A stretch of 64,000 nt of DNA from Pseudolabrys taiwanensis (GTDB taxonomy: Bacteria > Pseudomonadota > Alphaproteobacteria > Rhizobiales > Xanthobacteraceae): contig NZ_CP031417.1 of the NCBI RefSeq assembly GCF_003367395.1, positions 2,666,001 through 2,730,000 on the forward strand, read 5' to 3'. Numbering within the stretch: position 1 is the stretch's first letter; each line of letters starts with the position of its first letter. Shown in pieces: positions 19,251 through 27,374 of the stretch. A program made the translations under genes and the position numbers. The notes under the pieces are model-generated. The model was not told where the DNA came from, did not search any database, and saw only the letters and a list, made by a program, of their open reading frames with translations.

Positions 19251-19391
19251 CAGGCCACGAAGGATAGCGAAGCGGGCCTCATGCCCACGACTGAGCTGTT
19301 CGAGGCGATGGGCAAGCTCAACGAGGAACGCGTGAAGGCAGCCATCATGCAGGCAGACGACGGCCGCAAACCGGCGCGGCGTCCGGAATGA
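19251..19391 (+). pseudogene. Remnant of a YciI/DGPF-family protein
   Basis: Read from about 19251 in one frame, the sequence gives QATKDSEAGLMPTTELFEAM followed by GKLNEERVKAAIMQADDG and a stop at 19389-19391. This matches residues about 8-40 of YciI-related DGPF proteins (KATKDSEAG-PT-EL-EAMG-FNEELVKAGV). The start of the family is missing (an in-frame stop is just upstream, at 19230) and so are the DGPF motif and C-terminal half. YciI genes often neighbour ECF sigma genes, and one lies immediately downstream on the opposite strand. The rest of the 505-bp gap 18908-19412 holds only the bfd control region. Confidence 0.5.
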
Positions 19392-19412
19392 CGGCCAGTA
19401 TCCGCGCTGCCG

Positions 19413-20273
19413 CTAATGCAAATGCTTCAGCTTGTCGGGGTTGCGTACGATATAGATCGCCGCGATCTTGCCGTCCTCGATGTCGAGCGCGGTCGTTTGA
19501 AGCTCGCCATCGCCTTCCAGCGTGATGAAACCGGGCAAGCCGTTGATGAAACCGACGCGCACGAGCGTCGAGCGCCGATGCTTGAAAACCACCGCCAGGC
19601 GTTCCTGGACCTTCATAACGGCATCGAAGCCAAGGATCGGCTGCATGGCCGCCGGACGCTTACCGCCGCCGTCGGAATGGGTGCTGACATCGGCCGCGAG
19701 AAGAGCCGCCAGCGCCTTCATATCGCCGTTGCGCGAGGCCGTGAAGAACGCGTTGGCCAACTCGAGACCATGCTGCTTGTCGAGCTGGAAGCGCGGTCGC
19801 GTTTCGCGCACATGCACGCGCGCGCGGGCCGCAAGCTGACGGCAGGCCGCCGCGTCGCGCCCGATGCTCGCGCCGACTTCGTCGAACTCGAGACCGAAAA
19901 CATCATGCAACAGAAACGCCGCGCGTTCGAGCGGCGAGAGACGCTCCAGGGCCAGCATCAGCGGCAAGGTGACGTCCTCCTCGGACTCCTCTTCGACCAC
20001 GGGTTCGGGAAGCCATGGCCCGAGATAGGTCTCGCGCTGATGCCGCGCCGATTTGAGCTGATCGAGACAAAGGCGCGTAACGGTGCGGCGTAGATAGGCT
20101 TCCGGTTCGCGCACGTCGCAGCGGTCGGCCTTCATCCAGCGGATGAAGGCCTCCTGCAGCACGTCCTCGGCGTCCGCGACGGAGCCGAGCATGCGGTAGG
20201 CTACACGCATGAGCTTCGGACGCAGCGGATCGAAACTACCCGCTGCGTCCTCGCGTGCGTAGTCCGCGCTCAT
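19413..20273 (-). CDS. ECF sigma factor of the ECF41 (SigJ-like) group
   Basis: A 286-residue sigma factor with region 2 (about 15-85; RVAYRMLGSVADAEDVLQEAF), region 4 (about 115-165; LSPLERAAFLLHDVFGLEFDEV) and a C-terminal SnoaL-like domain of about 110 residues. The DGGGK motif (THSDGGGKRPA) in that extension is diagnostic of ECF41, where the extension modulates activity in place of an anti-sigma factor. ATGA overlap with the upstream AhpD/CMD-like gene fixes the start at 20273 and implies coexpression. The ECF41 promoter motif lies ahead of that gene, so the unit is probably self-driven. Confidence 0.92.
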   Translation of the reverse strand: MSADYAREDAAGSFDPLRPKLMRVAYRMLGSVADAEDVLQEAFIRWMKADRCDVREPEAYLRRTVTRLCLDQLKSARHQRETYLGPWLPEPVVEEESEEDVTLPLMLALERLSPLERAAFLLHDVFGLEFDEVGASIGRDAAACRQLAARARVHVRETRPRFQLDKQHGLELANAFFTASRNGDMKALAALLAADVSTHSDGGGKRPAAMQPILGFDAVMKVQERLAVVFKHRRSTLVRVGFINGLPGFITLEGDGELQTTALDIEDGKIAAIYIVRNPDKLKHLH

Positions 20274-20737
20274 GCGGCTGCCGCCTGATTGGCCTTCGCT
20301 TGCGCCGGATCGGCGAACATGCCGAAGCCGACGGCGATGCGGTTCCACCCGTTGATGATATTGATCATCAGCGTCAGCTTGATCTGCTCCTCTTGGGAAA
20401 AATGCTCCTCGAGCAGCGCGCGCGCACCTTCCATCGGGGCGCCTTCACTGATCCTCGTCAGCGCATCGGTCCACGCAAGCGCCGCGCGTTCGCGATCGGT
20501 GTAGCAAGGCGCCTCGCGCCAGGCGGACAGCAGATAGATCCGCTGCTCGGTCTCGCCGTGCTCACGGGCGCTCTGCGCATGCATGTTGATGCAATTGGCG
20601 CAGCTATTGATCTGCGAAGCCCGAATCTCGACCAAGTGCATGAGCTTCGGGTCGAGGCTGCCGGCGATGGCCATGGACGTCGCGGTCCACTTCTTCATGA
20701 GGTCCGGGCAGGCGGCAAGCAGTTCTTCGACTTTCAT
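20270..20737 (-). CDS. Carboxymuconolactone decarboxylase/AhpD-like protein (ECF41 partner)
   Basis: A 155-residue all-helical protein with the AhpD-type redox centre CANCINMHAQSAREHG (CxxC then His). Such proteins (carboxymuconolactone decarboxylase/oxidoreductase/epimerase-type) are the typical genomic partner and target of ECF41 sigma factors. The start MKVEELLAACPD at 20737 has AAGGAAG upstream. The substrate is unknown; a peroxidase or peroxide/lipid stress role is possible. It overlaps the sigma gene by ATGA. Confidence 0.88.
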   Translation of the reverse strand: MKVEELLAACPDLMKKWTATSMAIAGSLDPKLMHLVEIRASQINSCANCINMHAQSAREHGETEQRIYLLSAWREAPCYTDRERAALAWTDALTRISEGAPMEGARALLEEHFSQEEQIKLTLMINIINGWNRIAVGFGMFADPAQAKANQAAAA

Positions 20738-20769
20738 GGTTCGCTTCCTTCTAGAGGTTACGACACCAA

Positions 20770-20796
20770 GACGAGCGAGGCCCAGCCCGTGTGACA
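20770..20796 (-). promoter_or_regulatory. ECF41-type promoter before the AhpD/CMD-sigma operon
   Basis: On the minus strand TGTCACA (20790-20796) and CGTC (20770-20773) are separated by exactly 16 bp, which is the ECF41 target promoter as I recall it (TGTCACA-N16-CGTC). It lies 33 bp upstream of the AhpD/CMD-like start codon. This supports autoregulation by the sigma factor encoded second in the operon. Confidence 0.7.
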
Positions 20797-20927
20797 TGGG
20801 GGCCGGAAAATTCCGAAGGGGGCGCAGGAGGCGACACCAAGTAGTTGACAGAACAAGACGTTTGCCCGCCGCCCCGCGCCGGGGGTAGCGGCATCAGTGT
20901 GTTGCAGCGTCTGCCGATCGACAGCGA

Positions 20928-22271
20928 CTACGCCGCAGCCTGGCTCAGCGCGTCGATGACGCTGTCGACCGCGGCTTCCACCACAGCCTTGTCGTCACCC
21001 TCGCCCATCACGCGAATGACCGGCTCGGTGCCGGACGGGCGCACCAGCAGGCGCCCGTTGCGGCCGAGCTTTTCCTCGGCGCTGGCGATCGCCGTCTTCA
21101 CGGTCGCGCTCTCGAGCGGCTTGCCGGCCTTGAAGCGCACGTTCTTGAGGATCTGCGGCAGCGGCTCGAAGCGATGGCACACCTCCGACACCGGCTTGTT
21201 GCGGCGTTTGACCACCGCGAGCACCTGCAGCGCGGCGACGAGACCGTCGCCGGTGGTGGTGTAGTCGGACAGGATGATGTGGCCCGACTGCTCGCCGCCG
21301 ACGTTGTAACCATCCGCGCGCATGCGCTCGAGCACATAACGGTCGCCGACCGGCGTGCGCAAAAGGTCGAGGCCGATGCTGCCGAGATAGCGCTCGAGGC
21401 CGAGATTCGACATCACCGTCGAGACGATGCCCGGCTTGGTGAGGCGGCCGTCTTCCTTGAAGCTTTCGGCGATGACCGCCATCAACTGATCTCCGTCAAC
21501 GACGTGGCCGCGCTCGTCGATGATCATGACGCGATCGGCGTCGCCGTCGAGCGCGATGCCGATATCCGCGCGCACTTCGCGCACTTTGCGCGAAATCGCG
21601 GCAAGATCGGTCGAGCCGCACTCCTTGTTGATGTTGAAGCCGTCGGGCTCGACGCCGATCGAGATCACGTCCGCGCCCATTTCCCACAGCGCGCCAGGAG
21701 CGACCTTGTAGGCGGCGCCATTGGCGCAATCGATGACCACGCGCAGGCCTTCGAGCGAAAGATGACGCGGCAACGTCAGCTTGGCGAATTCGATGTAGCG
21801 ATCCTGCACGCCGTCGATACGCCGGGCGCGGCCGAGATCGTGGCTTTCGGCCAGTTGTTTGGTGAGGTCGGAATCGAGCAGGGCCTCGATCTTCAGTTCG
21901 ACTTCATCCGAGAGCTTGAAGCCGTCCGGCCCGAACAGCTTGATGCCATTGTCGTCGAACGGATTGTGCGAGGCGGAGATCATGACGCCAAGATCGGCGC
22001 GCATCGAGCGCGCCAGCATGCCGACCGCCGGCGTCGGGATCGGGCCGGTGAGCAGCACGTCCATGCCGACCGAGGTGAAGCCAGCAACCAGCGCGTTTTC
22101 TATCATGTAGCCGGACAGGCGCGTGTCCTTGCCGATCAGCACGCGATGACGATGATCGCCGTTGCGAAACATCAGGCCGGCCGCCTGGCCGACGCGCAGC
22201 GCGAGTTCAGGCGTGATGACCTTGTTGGCCCGGCCGCGAATGCCGTCGGTGCCGAAATAGCGACGAACCAT
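20928..22271 (-). CDS. glmM: Phosphoglucosamine mutase
   Basis: Interconverts glucosamine-6-phosphate and glucosamine-1-phosphate for UDP-GlcNAc, peptidoglycan and lipid A. A 447-residue alpha-phosphohexomutase: [13 protein letters not shown] at the start, phosphoserine Ser101 in [12 protein letters not shown], metal loop LDGDADRV, sugar-binding GGEQSGH, and the C-terminal phosphate-binding [12 protein letters not shown]. The ATG at 22271 is the natural start. It is divergent from the FMN dehydrogenase gene, with 263 bp between them in which I see no gene. Confidence 0.96.
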   Translation of the reverse strand: MVRRYFGTDGIRGRANKVITPELALRVGQAAGLMFRNGDHRHRVLIGKDTRLSGYMIENALVAGFTSVGMDVLLTGPIPTPAVGMLARSMRADLGVMISASHNPFDDNGIKLFGPDGFKLSDEVELKIEALLDSDLTKQLAESHDLGRARRIDGVQDRYIEFAKLTLPRHLSLEGLRVVIDCANGAAYKVAPGALWEMGADVISIGVEPDGFNINKECGSTDLAAISRKVREVRADIGIALDGDADRVMIIDERGHVVDGDQLMAVIAESFKEDGRLTKPGIVSTVMSNLGLERYLGSIGLDLLRTPVGDRYVLERMRADGYNVGGEQSGHIILSDYTTTGDGLVAALQVLAVVKRRNKPVSEVCHRFEPLPQILKNVRFKAGKPLESATVKTAIASAEEKLGRNGRLLVRPSGTEPVIRVMGEGDDKAVVEAAVDSVIDALSQAAA

Positions 22272-22534
22272 CTACCCTAAACCCCTTCAGCCCTCGTACC
22301 GGCTTTGCGCCTTGATGATAGGTTTGTTGGCCGGGCGGCCCCGCCTGCCCGCGCGCCCTTATAATAGGACCAAGCCGGTGAATTTACTTCAAAAATTGTG
22401 AGTAAACATTACCGAAGCCGTTAACCGGCAAAAACCACCCGCAGCCGAATGGGAATACCACCGCCGCAGGCGTTCCACCACGTTTCGCGCTATGCTACCC
22501 GATTAAGGATTACCAGCCGGAAGCGCCATTGCCC

Positions 22535-23734
22535 ATGAAAAACCTGCCTTCGATCGAGGACCTGCGCCTCGCGGCCCGGCGCCGCGTCCCGCGCGCCTTT
22601 TACGACTACGCCGACTGCGGCTCCTATAACGAAGATACCTATCGCTCTAACCGCGCCGATCTCGGGACCCTCAAACTGCGGCAGCGGGTGATGGTCGATG
22701 TCTCCTCGCGCAGTACCGCGACGACGATCCTCGGTCAGAAGGTCAACGCGCCCTTCGCGCTGGCGCCGATCGGGCTTCTCGGCATGCAGCACGGCGACGG
22801 CGAGATCCTCTCCGCCCGCGCCGCGCTCGCGGCCGGCATCCCCTACACACTCTCGACCATGTCGGTCGGTTCGATCGAAGATGTCGCCGAGGCGACCGGC
22901 CAGCCGTTCTGGTTTCAGCTCTACGTCATCAAGGACAAGGGCTTCACCAAGGACATCCTGGCCCGCGCGCAACGGGCGCGATGCAGTGCGCTGGTGCTGA
23001 CAGTCGATCTGCAAGTGCTCGGCCAGCGGCACCGCGACGTGAAGAACGGTCTCACGGTGCCGCCGGAGATGAAGCTGAAGAACATCATCGACATCGCCAC
23101 CAAGCCGGCCTGGGCGTGGAGCGTGTTGAAAGCCAAGCGCAAGACCTTCGGCAACATCTCGGGCTATGTGCCCGGCATGGAGAACGTCAATTCGCTGGCG
23201 CAATGGACCAACGATCAGTTCGACCCGGCGCTGAACTGGAAGGACGTCGCCTGGATCAAGAGCAACTGGCCCGGCAAGCTCATCATCAAAGGCATCATGG
23301 ATCCGGAAGACGCCAAGATCGCGCTCGACGTCGGCGCCGACGCCATCGTGGTGTCGAACCATGGCGGCCGCCAGCTCGACGGCGCGCCCTCCTCCATCTC
23401 CGCGCTGCCGAAGATCGTCGAGACGGTCGGCAGCAAGACCGAAGTCATGTTCGACGGCGGCATCCGCACCGGCGCCGACATCATGCGCGCACTGGCGCTT
23501 GGCGCGCGCTCGTGTCTGATCGGCCGCGCATACGTCTACGGCTTAGGGGCCGGCGGCCAGGCCGGCGTCGCCAAAGCGATCGAGATCCTGCGCAAGGAAT
23601 TCGATGTCACCATGGCGTTGTGCGGCGTTTCCCGGATCGAGGATATCGGACCGCAGGTGATCGCGCCGCGCGAGGCGCGCGATATCGCCGTGGCGGTGCG
23701 GCAAGCCGTGCGCAACGCCGCGCGCGACAGTTGA
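22535..23734 (+). CDS. FMN-dependent alpha-hydroxyacid dehydrogenase (L-lactate dehydrogenase/LldD type)
   Basis: A TIM-barrel flavoenzyme of about 399 residues oxidising an L-2-hydroxyacid, probably L-lactate. SNHGGRQLDGAPSS contains the catalytic His and substrate Arg; FDGGIRTGADIMRALALGA and LIGRAYVYGL bind the FMN phosphate. ATG at 22535 is chosen; an in-frame TTG at 22529 has a better-spaced GGAAG, so the protein may be two residues longer. A thioesterase gene follows after 4 bp. Lactate, glycolate or mandelate specificity cannot be separated. Confidence 0.88.
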   Translation: MKNLPSIEDLRLAARRRVPRAFYDYADCGSYNEDTYRSNRADLGTLKLRQRVMVDVSSRSTATTILGQKVNAPFALAPIGLLGMQHGDGEILSARAALAAGIPYTLSTMSVGSIEDVAEATGQPFWFQLYVIKDKGFTKDILARAQRARCSALVLTVDLQVLGQRHRDVKNGLTVPPEMKLKNIIDIATKPAWAWSVLKAKRKTFGNISGYVPGMENVNSLAQWTNDQFDPALNWKDVAWIKSNWPGKLIIKGIMDPEDAKIALDVGADAIVVSNHGGRQLDGAPSSISALPKIVETVGSKTEVMFDGGIRTGADIMRALALGARSCLIGRAYVYGLGAGGQAGVAKAIEILRKEFDVTMALCGVSRIEDIGPQVIAPREARDIAVAVRQAVRNAARDS

Positions 23735-23738
23735 ACCG

Positions 23739-24173
23739 ATGGATCGGCCCCTACCGCTCAAGCGCGCGGACTTTCCGCACGTGCTGGCCATCACCACGCG
23801 CTGGATGGACAACGACGTCTACGGCCACGTCAACAACGTGGTCTACTACTCGTTCTTCGACACGGTGGTGAACCGCTATCTGATCGAGCACGGCGCGCTC
23901 GACTTTGCGAACGGCCCAACGATCGGATTGGTCGTCGAAACCAAATGCAATTACTTCCAGCCGATCGCTTTTCCGGACACCGTGCATGCCGGCCTGCGCG
24001 TCGTGCATCAAGGCACCAGCAGCGTGCGCTATGAGGTCGGGTTGTTCCGCAACGACGACAAAACCGCCTCGGCGCAGGGTCACTTCGTGCATGTCTATGT
24101 CGACCGCACCACGAACCGCCCGGTGCCGCTGCCGGAGCCACTGAAGAAGGCGCTGGCGGGGTTGCATAGATAG
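23739..24173 (+). CDS. Acyl-CoA thioesterase, hotdog fold (4-hydroxybenzoyl-CoA thioesterase type)
   Basis: A 144-residue single-hotdog protein. [23 protein letters not shown] carries the active-site Asp/Asn and the HVNN helix cap typical of YbgC/FcbC-type thioesterases; [13 protein letters not shown] is the following strand. It hydrolyses an acyl-CoA of unknown chain. It lies 4 bp after the FMN dehydrogenase, so both are probably one transcript. Confidence 0.85.
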   Translation: MDRPLPLKRADFPHVLAITTRWMDNDVYGHVNNVVYYSFFDTVVNRYLIEHGALDFANGPTIGLVVETKCNYFQPIAFPDTVHAGLRVVHQGTSSVRYEVGLFRNDDKTASAQGHFVHVYVDRTTNRPVPLPEPLKKALAGLHR

Positions 24174-24262
24174 TCGTCGTCCCCGCCAAGGCGGGGACCC
24201 ATACTCTCTGCCCTCTCGATAAGCCAGGGCTTATGGGACCCCGCCTTCGCGGGGGCGATAGT
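24174..24262. repeat. Intergenic palindromic repeat (CCCCGCC...GGCGGGG type)
   Basis: Two small hairpins, CCCCGCC/GGCGGGG at 24181-24196 and CCCCGCC/GCGGGGG near 24239-24255, flank a longer inversion: GGCGGGGACCCATA pairs with TATGGGACCCCGCC with one mismatch. It fills the space between convergent genes. Confidence 0.65.
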
Positions 24263-24264
24263 AA

Positions 24265-25284
24265 CTACCGCCAGCCCAGCGCCGGCGCGACGTGCTTCAA
24301 GATCGCCTCGATCACATGCGCGTTGTAATCGACGCCGAGCTGGTTCGGCACGGTGAGCAGCAGCGTGTCGGCCTCGGCAATCGCCTCGTCAGCCTTGAGT
24401 TGCTCGATCAGCGCTTCAGGCTCGGCGGCGTAGCTGCGGCCGAAGATGGCGCGCTCGGTTTCGCTTAACAGTCCGACCTGGTCCGATCTGTCGTCGTGGC
24501 CGAAATACATGCGGTCCTGATCGCTCACCAGCGCGAAGATGCTGCGCGAGACCGAGACGCGCGGCGTGCGCGTATGCCCCGCCTCCTTCCACGCGTCGCG
24601 GAAGACCCGGATTTGCTTGGCCTGCTGCACGTGGAACGGCTCGCCGCTCTCGTCGATCTTCAGCGTCGACGACTGCAGATTCATGCCGAGCTTGGCCGCC
24701 CATTCCGCCGTCGCATTGGTGCCGGCGCCCCACCAGATGCGCTCGCGCAAGCCCTCCGAGAACGGCTCGAGACGCAGGGCGCCGGGCGGGTTCGAAAACA
24801 TCGGCCGAGGATTGGGCTTGGCGAAGCCTTCCCCTTTCAGCACCTCGAGGAACACCTCGGTGTGCCGGCGGGCCATATCGGCATCGGTCATGCCCTCGGG
24901 CGGCGCGTAGCCGAAGTAACGAAAGCCATCGATCACCTGCTCGGGCGAACCGCGGCTGATGCCGAGTTGCAGGCGGCCGCCGGCGATGAGATCGGCCGCG
25001 CCCGCGTCCTCCGCCATGTAGAGCGGGTTCTCGTAGCGCATGTCGATGACCGCCGTGCCGATCTCGATACGCCTGGTCCTCGCGCCGACGGCCGCGAGCA
25101 GCGGAAACGGCGACGCCAGTTGCCGGGCGAAGTGATGGACGCGGAAGTAGGCGCCGTCGGCGCCCAGTTCCTCGGCGGCGACGGCGAGATCGATGGATTG
25201 CAGCAGCGCGTCGGCGGCCGACCGCGTCTGCGACTGTCGCGACGGGGTCCAGTGGCCGAAGGAGAGGAAGCCGATGTGTTTCAT
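24265..25284 (-). CDS. LLM-class flavin-dependent oxidoreductase
   Basis: A luciferase-like TIM-barrel protein of about 339 residues using reduced flavin (F420 or FMNH2). MKHIGFLSFGHW at the N-terminus, GTAVIDMRYENPLYMAEDAG and GRLQLGISRGSPEQV are characteristic of the group; the C-terminal QLGVDYNAHVIEAI is also typical. No paired flavin reductase is adjacent. Start at the second Met (25284), since neither upstream start has a good ribosome site. Substrate unknown. Confidence 0.82.
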   Translation of the reverse strand: MKHIGFLSFGHWTPSRQSQTRSAADALLQSIDLAVAAEELGADGAYFRVHHFARQLASPFPLLAAVGARTRRIEIGTAVIDMRYENPLYMAEDAGAADLIAGGRLQLGISRGSPEQVIDGFRYFGYAPPEGMTDADMARRHTEVFLEVLKGEGFAKPNPRPMFSNPPGALRLEPFSEGLRERIWWGAGTNATAEWAAKLGMNLQSSTLKIDESGEPFHVQQAKQIRVFRDAWKEAGHTRTPRVSVSRSIFALVSDQDRMYFGHDDRSDQVGLLSETERAIFGRSYAAEPEALIEQLKADEAIAEADTLLLTVPNQLGVDYNAHVIEAILKHVAPALGWR

Positions 25285-25463
25285 GGGGGACATGTGGGGA
25301 CGAAGTGTGTGATTGTCGAATGACCGTTGCGTGTCGCAGCATGACAGGCTTGCAACGGTCCGTCATCCGCCGGTCGGCAAGCTGGGTCAGCACGCACAGC
25401 AACCACTGAATTGCGAACGGTCCCGCTTGCCAAAGCGGCGCGCGCGTGGCCCTTATCGCCCCC

Positions 25464-26765
25464 ATGGCTGAGGTGATCATCCGGGACGGCGGCAAACTCG
25501 CACCGCATCCGCTGCGCGCGGCGGTGCTGAGCGAGGTGCATGCGCGCCCGTTCACGCCGATCGAGACGCCGCGCCGGGTCCTGCACTTTGCCTTCGAGAC
25601 CGCCGCCGAGGCCGCACGCGCCGACCGCGCCGTGCTGACCGAACTATGCCGGCAGCGCGGTCTCGATTCGCCGAAGGACGGCAGCAAGCATCACCGTCTG
25701 CGCCTGGGCGGCGCCGTGCTGCGCTGGGAGCAGCATTCCGAATTCACGACTTACACGTGGGAGTTACCGTCGGAGACGCTGGTGCCGTTCCTGCCATCAG
25801 GCTCGGCATTGGCGACTCCGATGACCGTGCTGCCGCAGCCCGGACCGCTCATCGTCGCGCTCGACCTGCATCTTCTACCCGATGCCGAGACGAGCGCCAC
25901 CACCGGCCAATTGTTCGACCGCGCCTCGCTCGCGGTCGCCGAGAACGCCGAAGGCGATGCGTTGTTCGCCACCGACTTCCAGGCCGACCCGAACGGCTTC
26001 ATCCGTATTCTCGTGCTCGACCGCGGCCTCGGCGCCGAGCGCGCGGGCGCGCTGGTGCAACGGATCATCGAGACCGAAACCTATCGCACCTTGGCCCTGC
26101 TCGGCCTGCCGGAGGCGCAGCGGCTGGCGCCCTCGATCAGCCGCATCGAGCAGCGTCTCGCCGAAGTGACGGAGGAGATGCGGCGCTCCCAGCAGTTCGT
26201 CGACAACCACCGGCTGCTCGACGAACTGACCGCGCTCGCTGCCGAACTGGAGGCTGGCGCGGCGGCGAGCCTTTTCCGCTTCGGGGCCAGCCGCGCCTAT
26301 GAGGAAATCGTGCACCTGCGCCTGCAGACGATCGGCGAGCGCAAGGTCGAGGGTTTCCCGACCTGGTCGTCGTTTCTGGCTCGACGCATGGCGCCGGCGA
26401 TGCGCACCTGCATCACCACCGCCGAGCGGCAAGCCAACCTGTCGCAGAAGCTGGCGCGCGCCGCCAACCTCTTGCGCACGCGCGTCGATGTCGAACTCGA
26501 ACAGCAGAACCGCGATCTCCTGCGCTCGATGAACGAGCGCACGCGCCTGCAACTGCGATTGCAGACCACGGTCGAAGGCTTGTCGGTGGCGGCGATCAGC
26601 TATTACGTCGTCGCCCTGTTCGGCCACATTCTCGAGGGCGTGCACAGCGAAGGCGTGCCGGTGAACGTGTCGGCGGCGACCGCTCTGTTCGTGCCGGTGG
26701 CGGTGCTGGCGATCTGGTGGGTGGTGCGACGGATCAGGCGCACGCATATTGGCGGCGTGGAATAA
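25464..26765 (+). CDS. DUF3422 family membrane-anchored protein
   Basis: About 433 residues. The N-terminal half (LRAAVLSEVHARPFTPIETPRRVLHFAFE; TYTWELPSETLVPF) matches the alphaproteobacterial DUF3422 family. Residues about 230-300 and 340-375 are likely coiled coil, and two C-terminal transmembrane segments (AISYYVVALFGHILEG; ALFVPVAVLAIWWVV) anchor it. Function not known. ATG at 25464 is taken; a GTG at 25446 is in frame. It resembles CorA-like topology with two C-terminal helices, but I see no GMN motif. Confidence 0.8.
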   Translation: MAEVIIRDGGKLAPHPLRAAVLSEVHARPFTPIETPRRVLHFAFETAAEAARADRAVLTELCRQRGLDSPKDGSKHHRLRLGGAVLRWEQHSEFTTYTWELPSETLVPFLPSGSALATPMTVLPQPGPLIVALDLHLLPDAETSATTGQLFDRASLAVAENAEGDALFATDFQADPNGFIRILVLDRGLGAERAGALVQRIIETETYRTLALLGLPEAQRLAPSISRIEQRLAEVTEEMRRSQQFVDNHRLLDELTALAAELEAGAAASLFRFGASRAYEEIVHLRLQTIGERKVEGFPTWSSFLARRMAPAMRTCITTAERQANLSQKLARAANLLRTRVDVELEQQNRDLLRSMNERTRLQLRLQTTVEGLSVAAISYYVVALFGHILEGVHSEGVPVNVSAATALFVPVAVLAIWWVVRRIRRTHIGGVE

Positions 26766-26809
26766 CGAGCACGTTCGGTTAAACGGCGGCACTGGCGCGG
26801 AGAGGAAAC

Positions 26810-27220
26810 ATGGCCTTCGCGATCAAGGTGGAAGTTCAAGATCCGCGGGCGAAAGCCTTCGCCTTCCTCGCGCAGAAGACGATGTATGGCGGCAAGCACA
26901 TCACCGCGGGTGACACCATCTTCGTGTTCGCGAGCGAAAACGAAGGCGGACAGGGCCTCGTCGCGCGCGGCATCGTCACTTCCGCCGCAGCGGTTGCAAA
27001 GAAGCGCGGCATTGCCCGGCAAACGCCGCGTGTAAGCGTCACCGTTAAACGTACAAAATTGGCGAAGCAACCGCTGGGGCGGAACGAGCTCAAACGCTTC
27101 GCCGATTGGGACGACGGCCAGCCTCAGACAGAACTCAATTTCAAATTCTATCGTCAGGCGACGAACAAGATCGTCGGCATCTCCGATGAAGCGGCGGCGT
27201 TCCTAAACAAGTTCTTCTAG
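26810..27220 (+). CDS. Conserved small protein, possible PUA-like fold
   Basis: A 136-residue soluble protein starting MAFAIKVEVQDPRAKAFAF. The segment GDTIFVFASENEGGQGLVARGIV resembles the strand pattern of EVE/ASCH-like PUA domains, where a bound nucleic acid is read, and the end FKFYRQATNKIVGISDEAAAF would close such a barrel. The similarity is a pattern impression, not a family hit. GGAG precedes the start by about 8 bases. The gene stands alone, after DUF3422. Confidence 0.6.
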   Translation: MAFAIKVEVQDPRAKAFAFLAQKTMYGGKHITAGDTIFVFASENEGGQGLVARGIVTSAAAVAKKRGIARQTPRVSVTVKRTKLAKQPLGRNELKRFADWDDGQPQTELNFKFYRQATNKIVGISDEAAAFLNKFF

Positions 27221-27260
27221 AGTGCATTGCGCCTGGCTGGCAACGCCTCACATTCCGTTC

Positions 27261-27280
27261 GCCCCCGCGAAAGCGGGGGC
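27261..27280. repeat. GC-rich hairpin between convergent genes
   Basis: GCCCCCGC-GAAA-GCGGGGGC is a perfect 8-bp stem with a GNRA-like tetraloop in the 154-bp convergent gap 27221-27374. It is of the same CCCCGC class as the repeat at 24174-24262. It may act as a terminator but has no U-tract. Confidence 0.6.
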
Positions 27281-27374
27281 CCAGCGGCCAAAAGCACAAA
27301 TATTCAAATGCCGCGCTGGATTTCAACCCGACCACAAGCGCTCTAGCGCAACCCAGACGGTCTCTGCTCGCTGA

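Noticed and set aside
19018..19335. Frame between bfd and the ECF sigma gene
   Set aside because: No domain, atypical composition; the only recognisable coding signal in the gap is the YciI remnant in a different frame.
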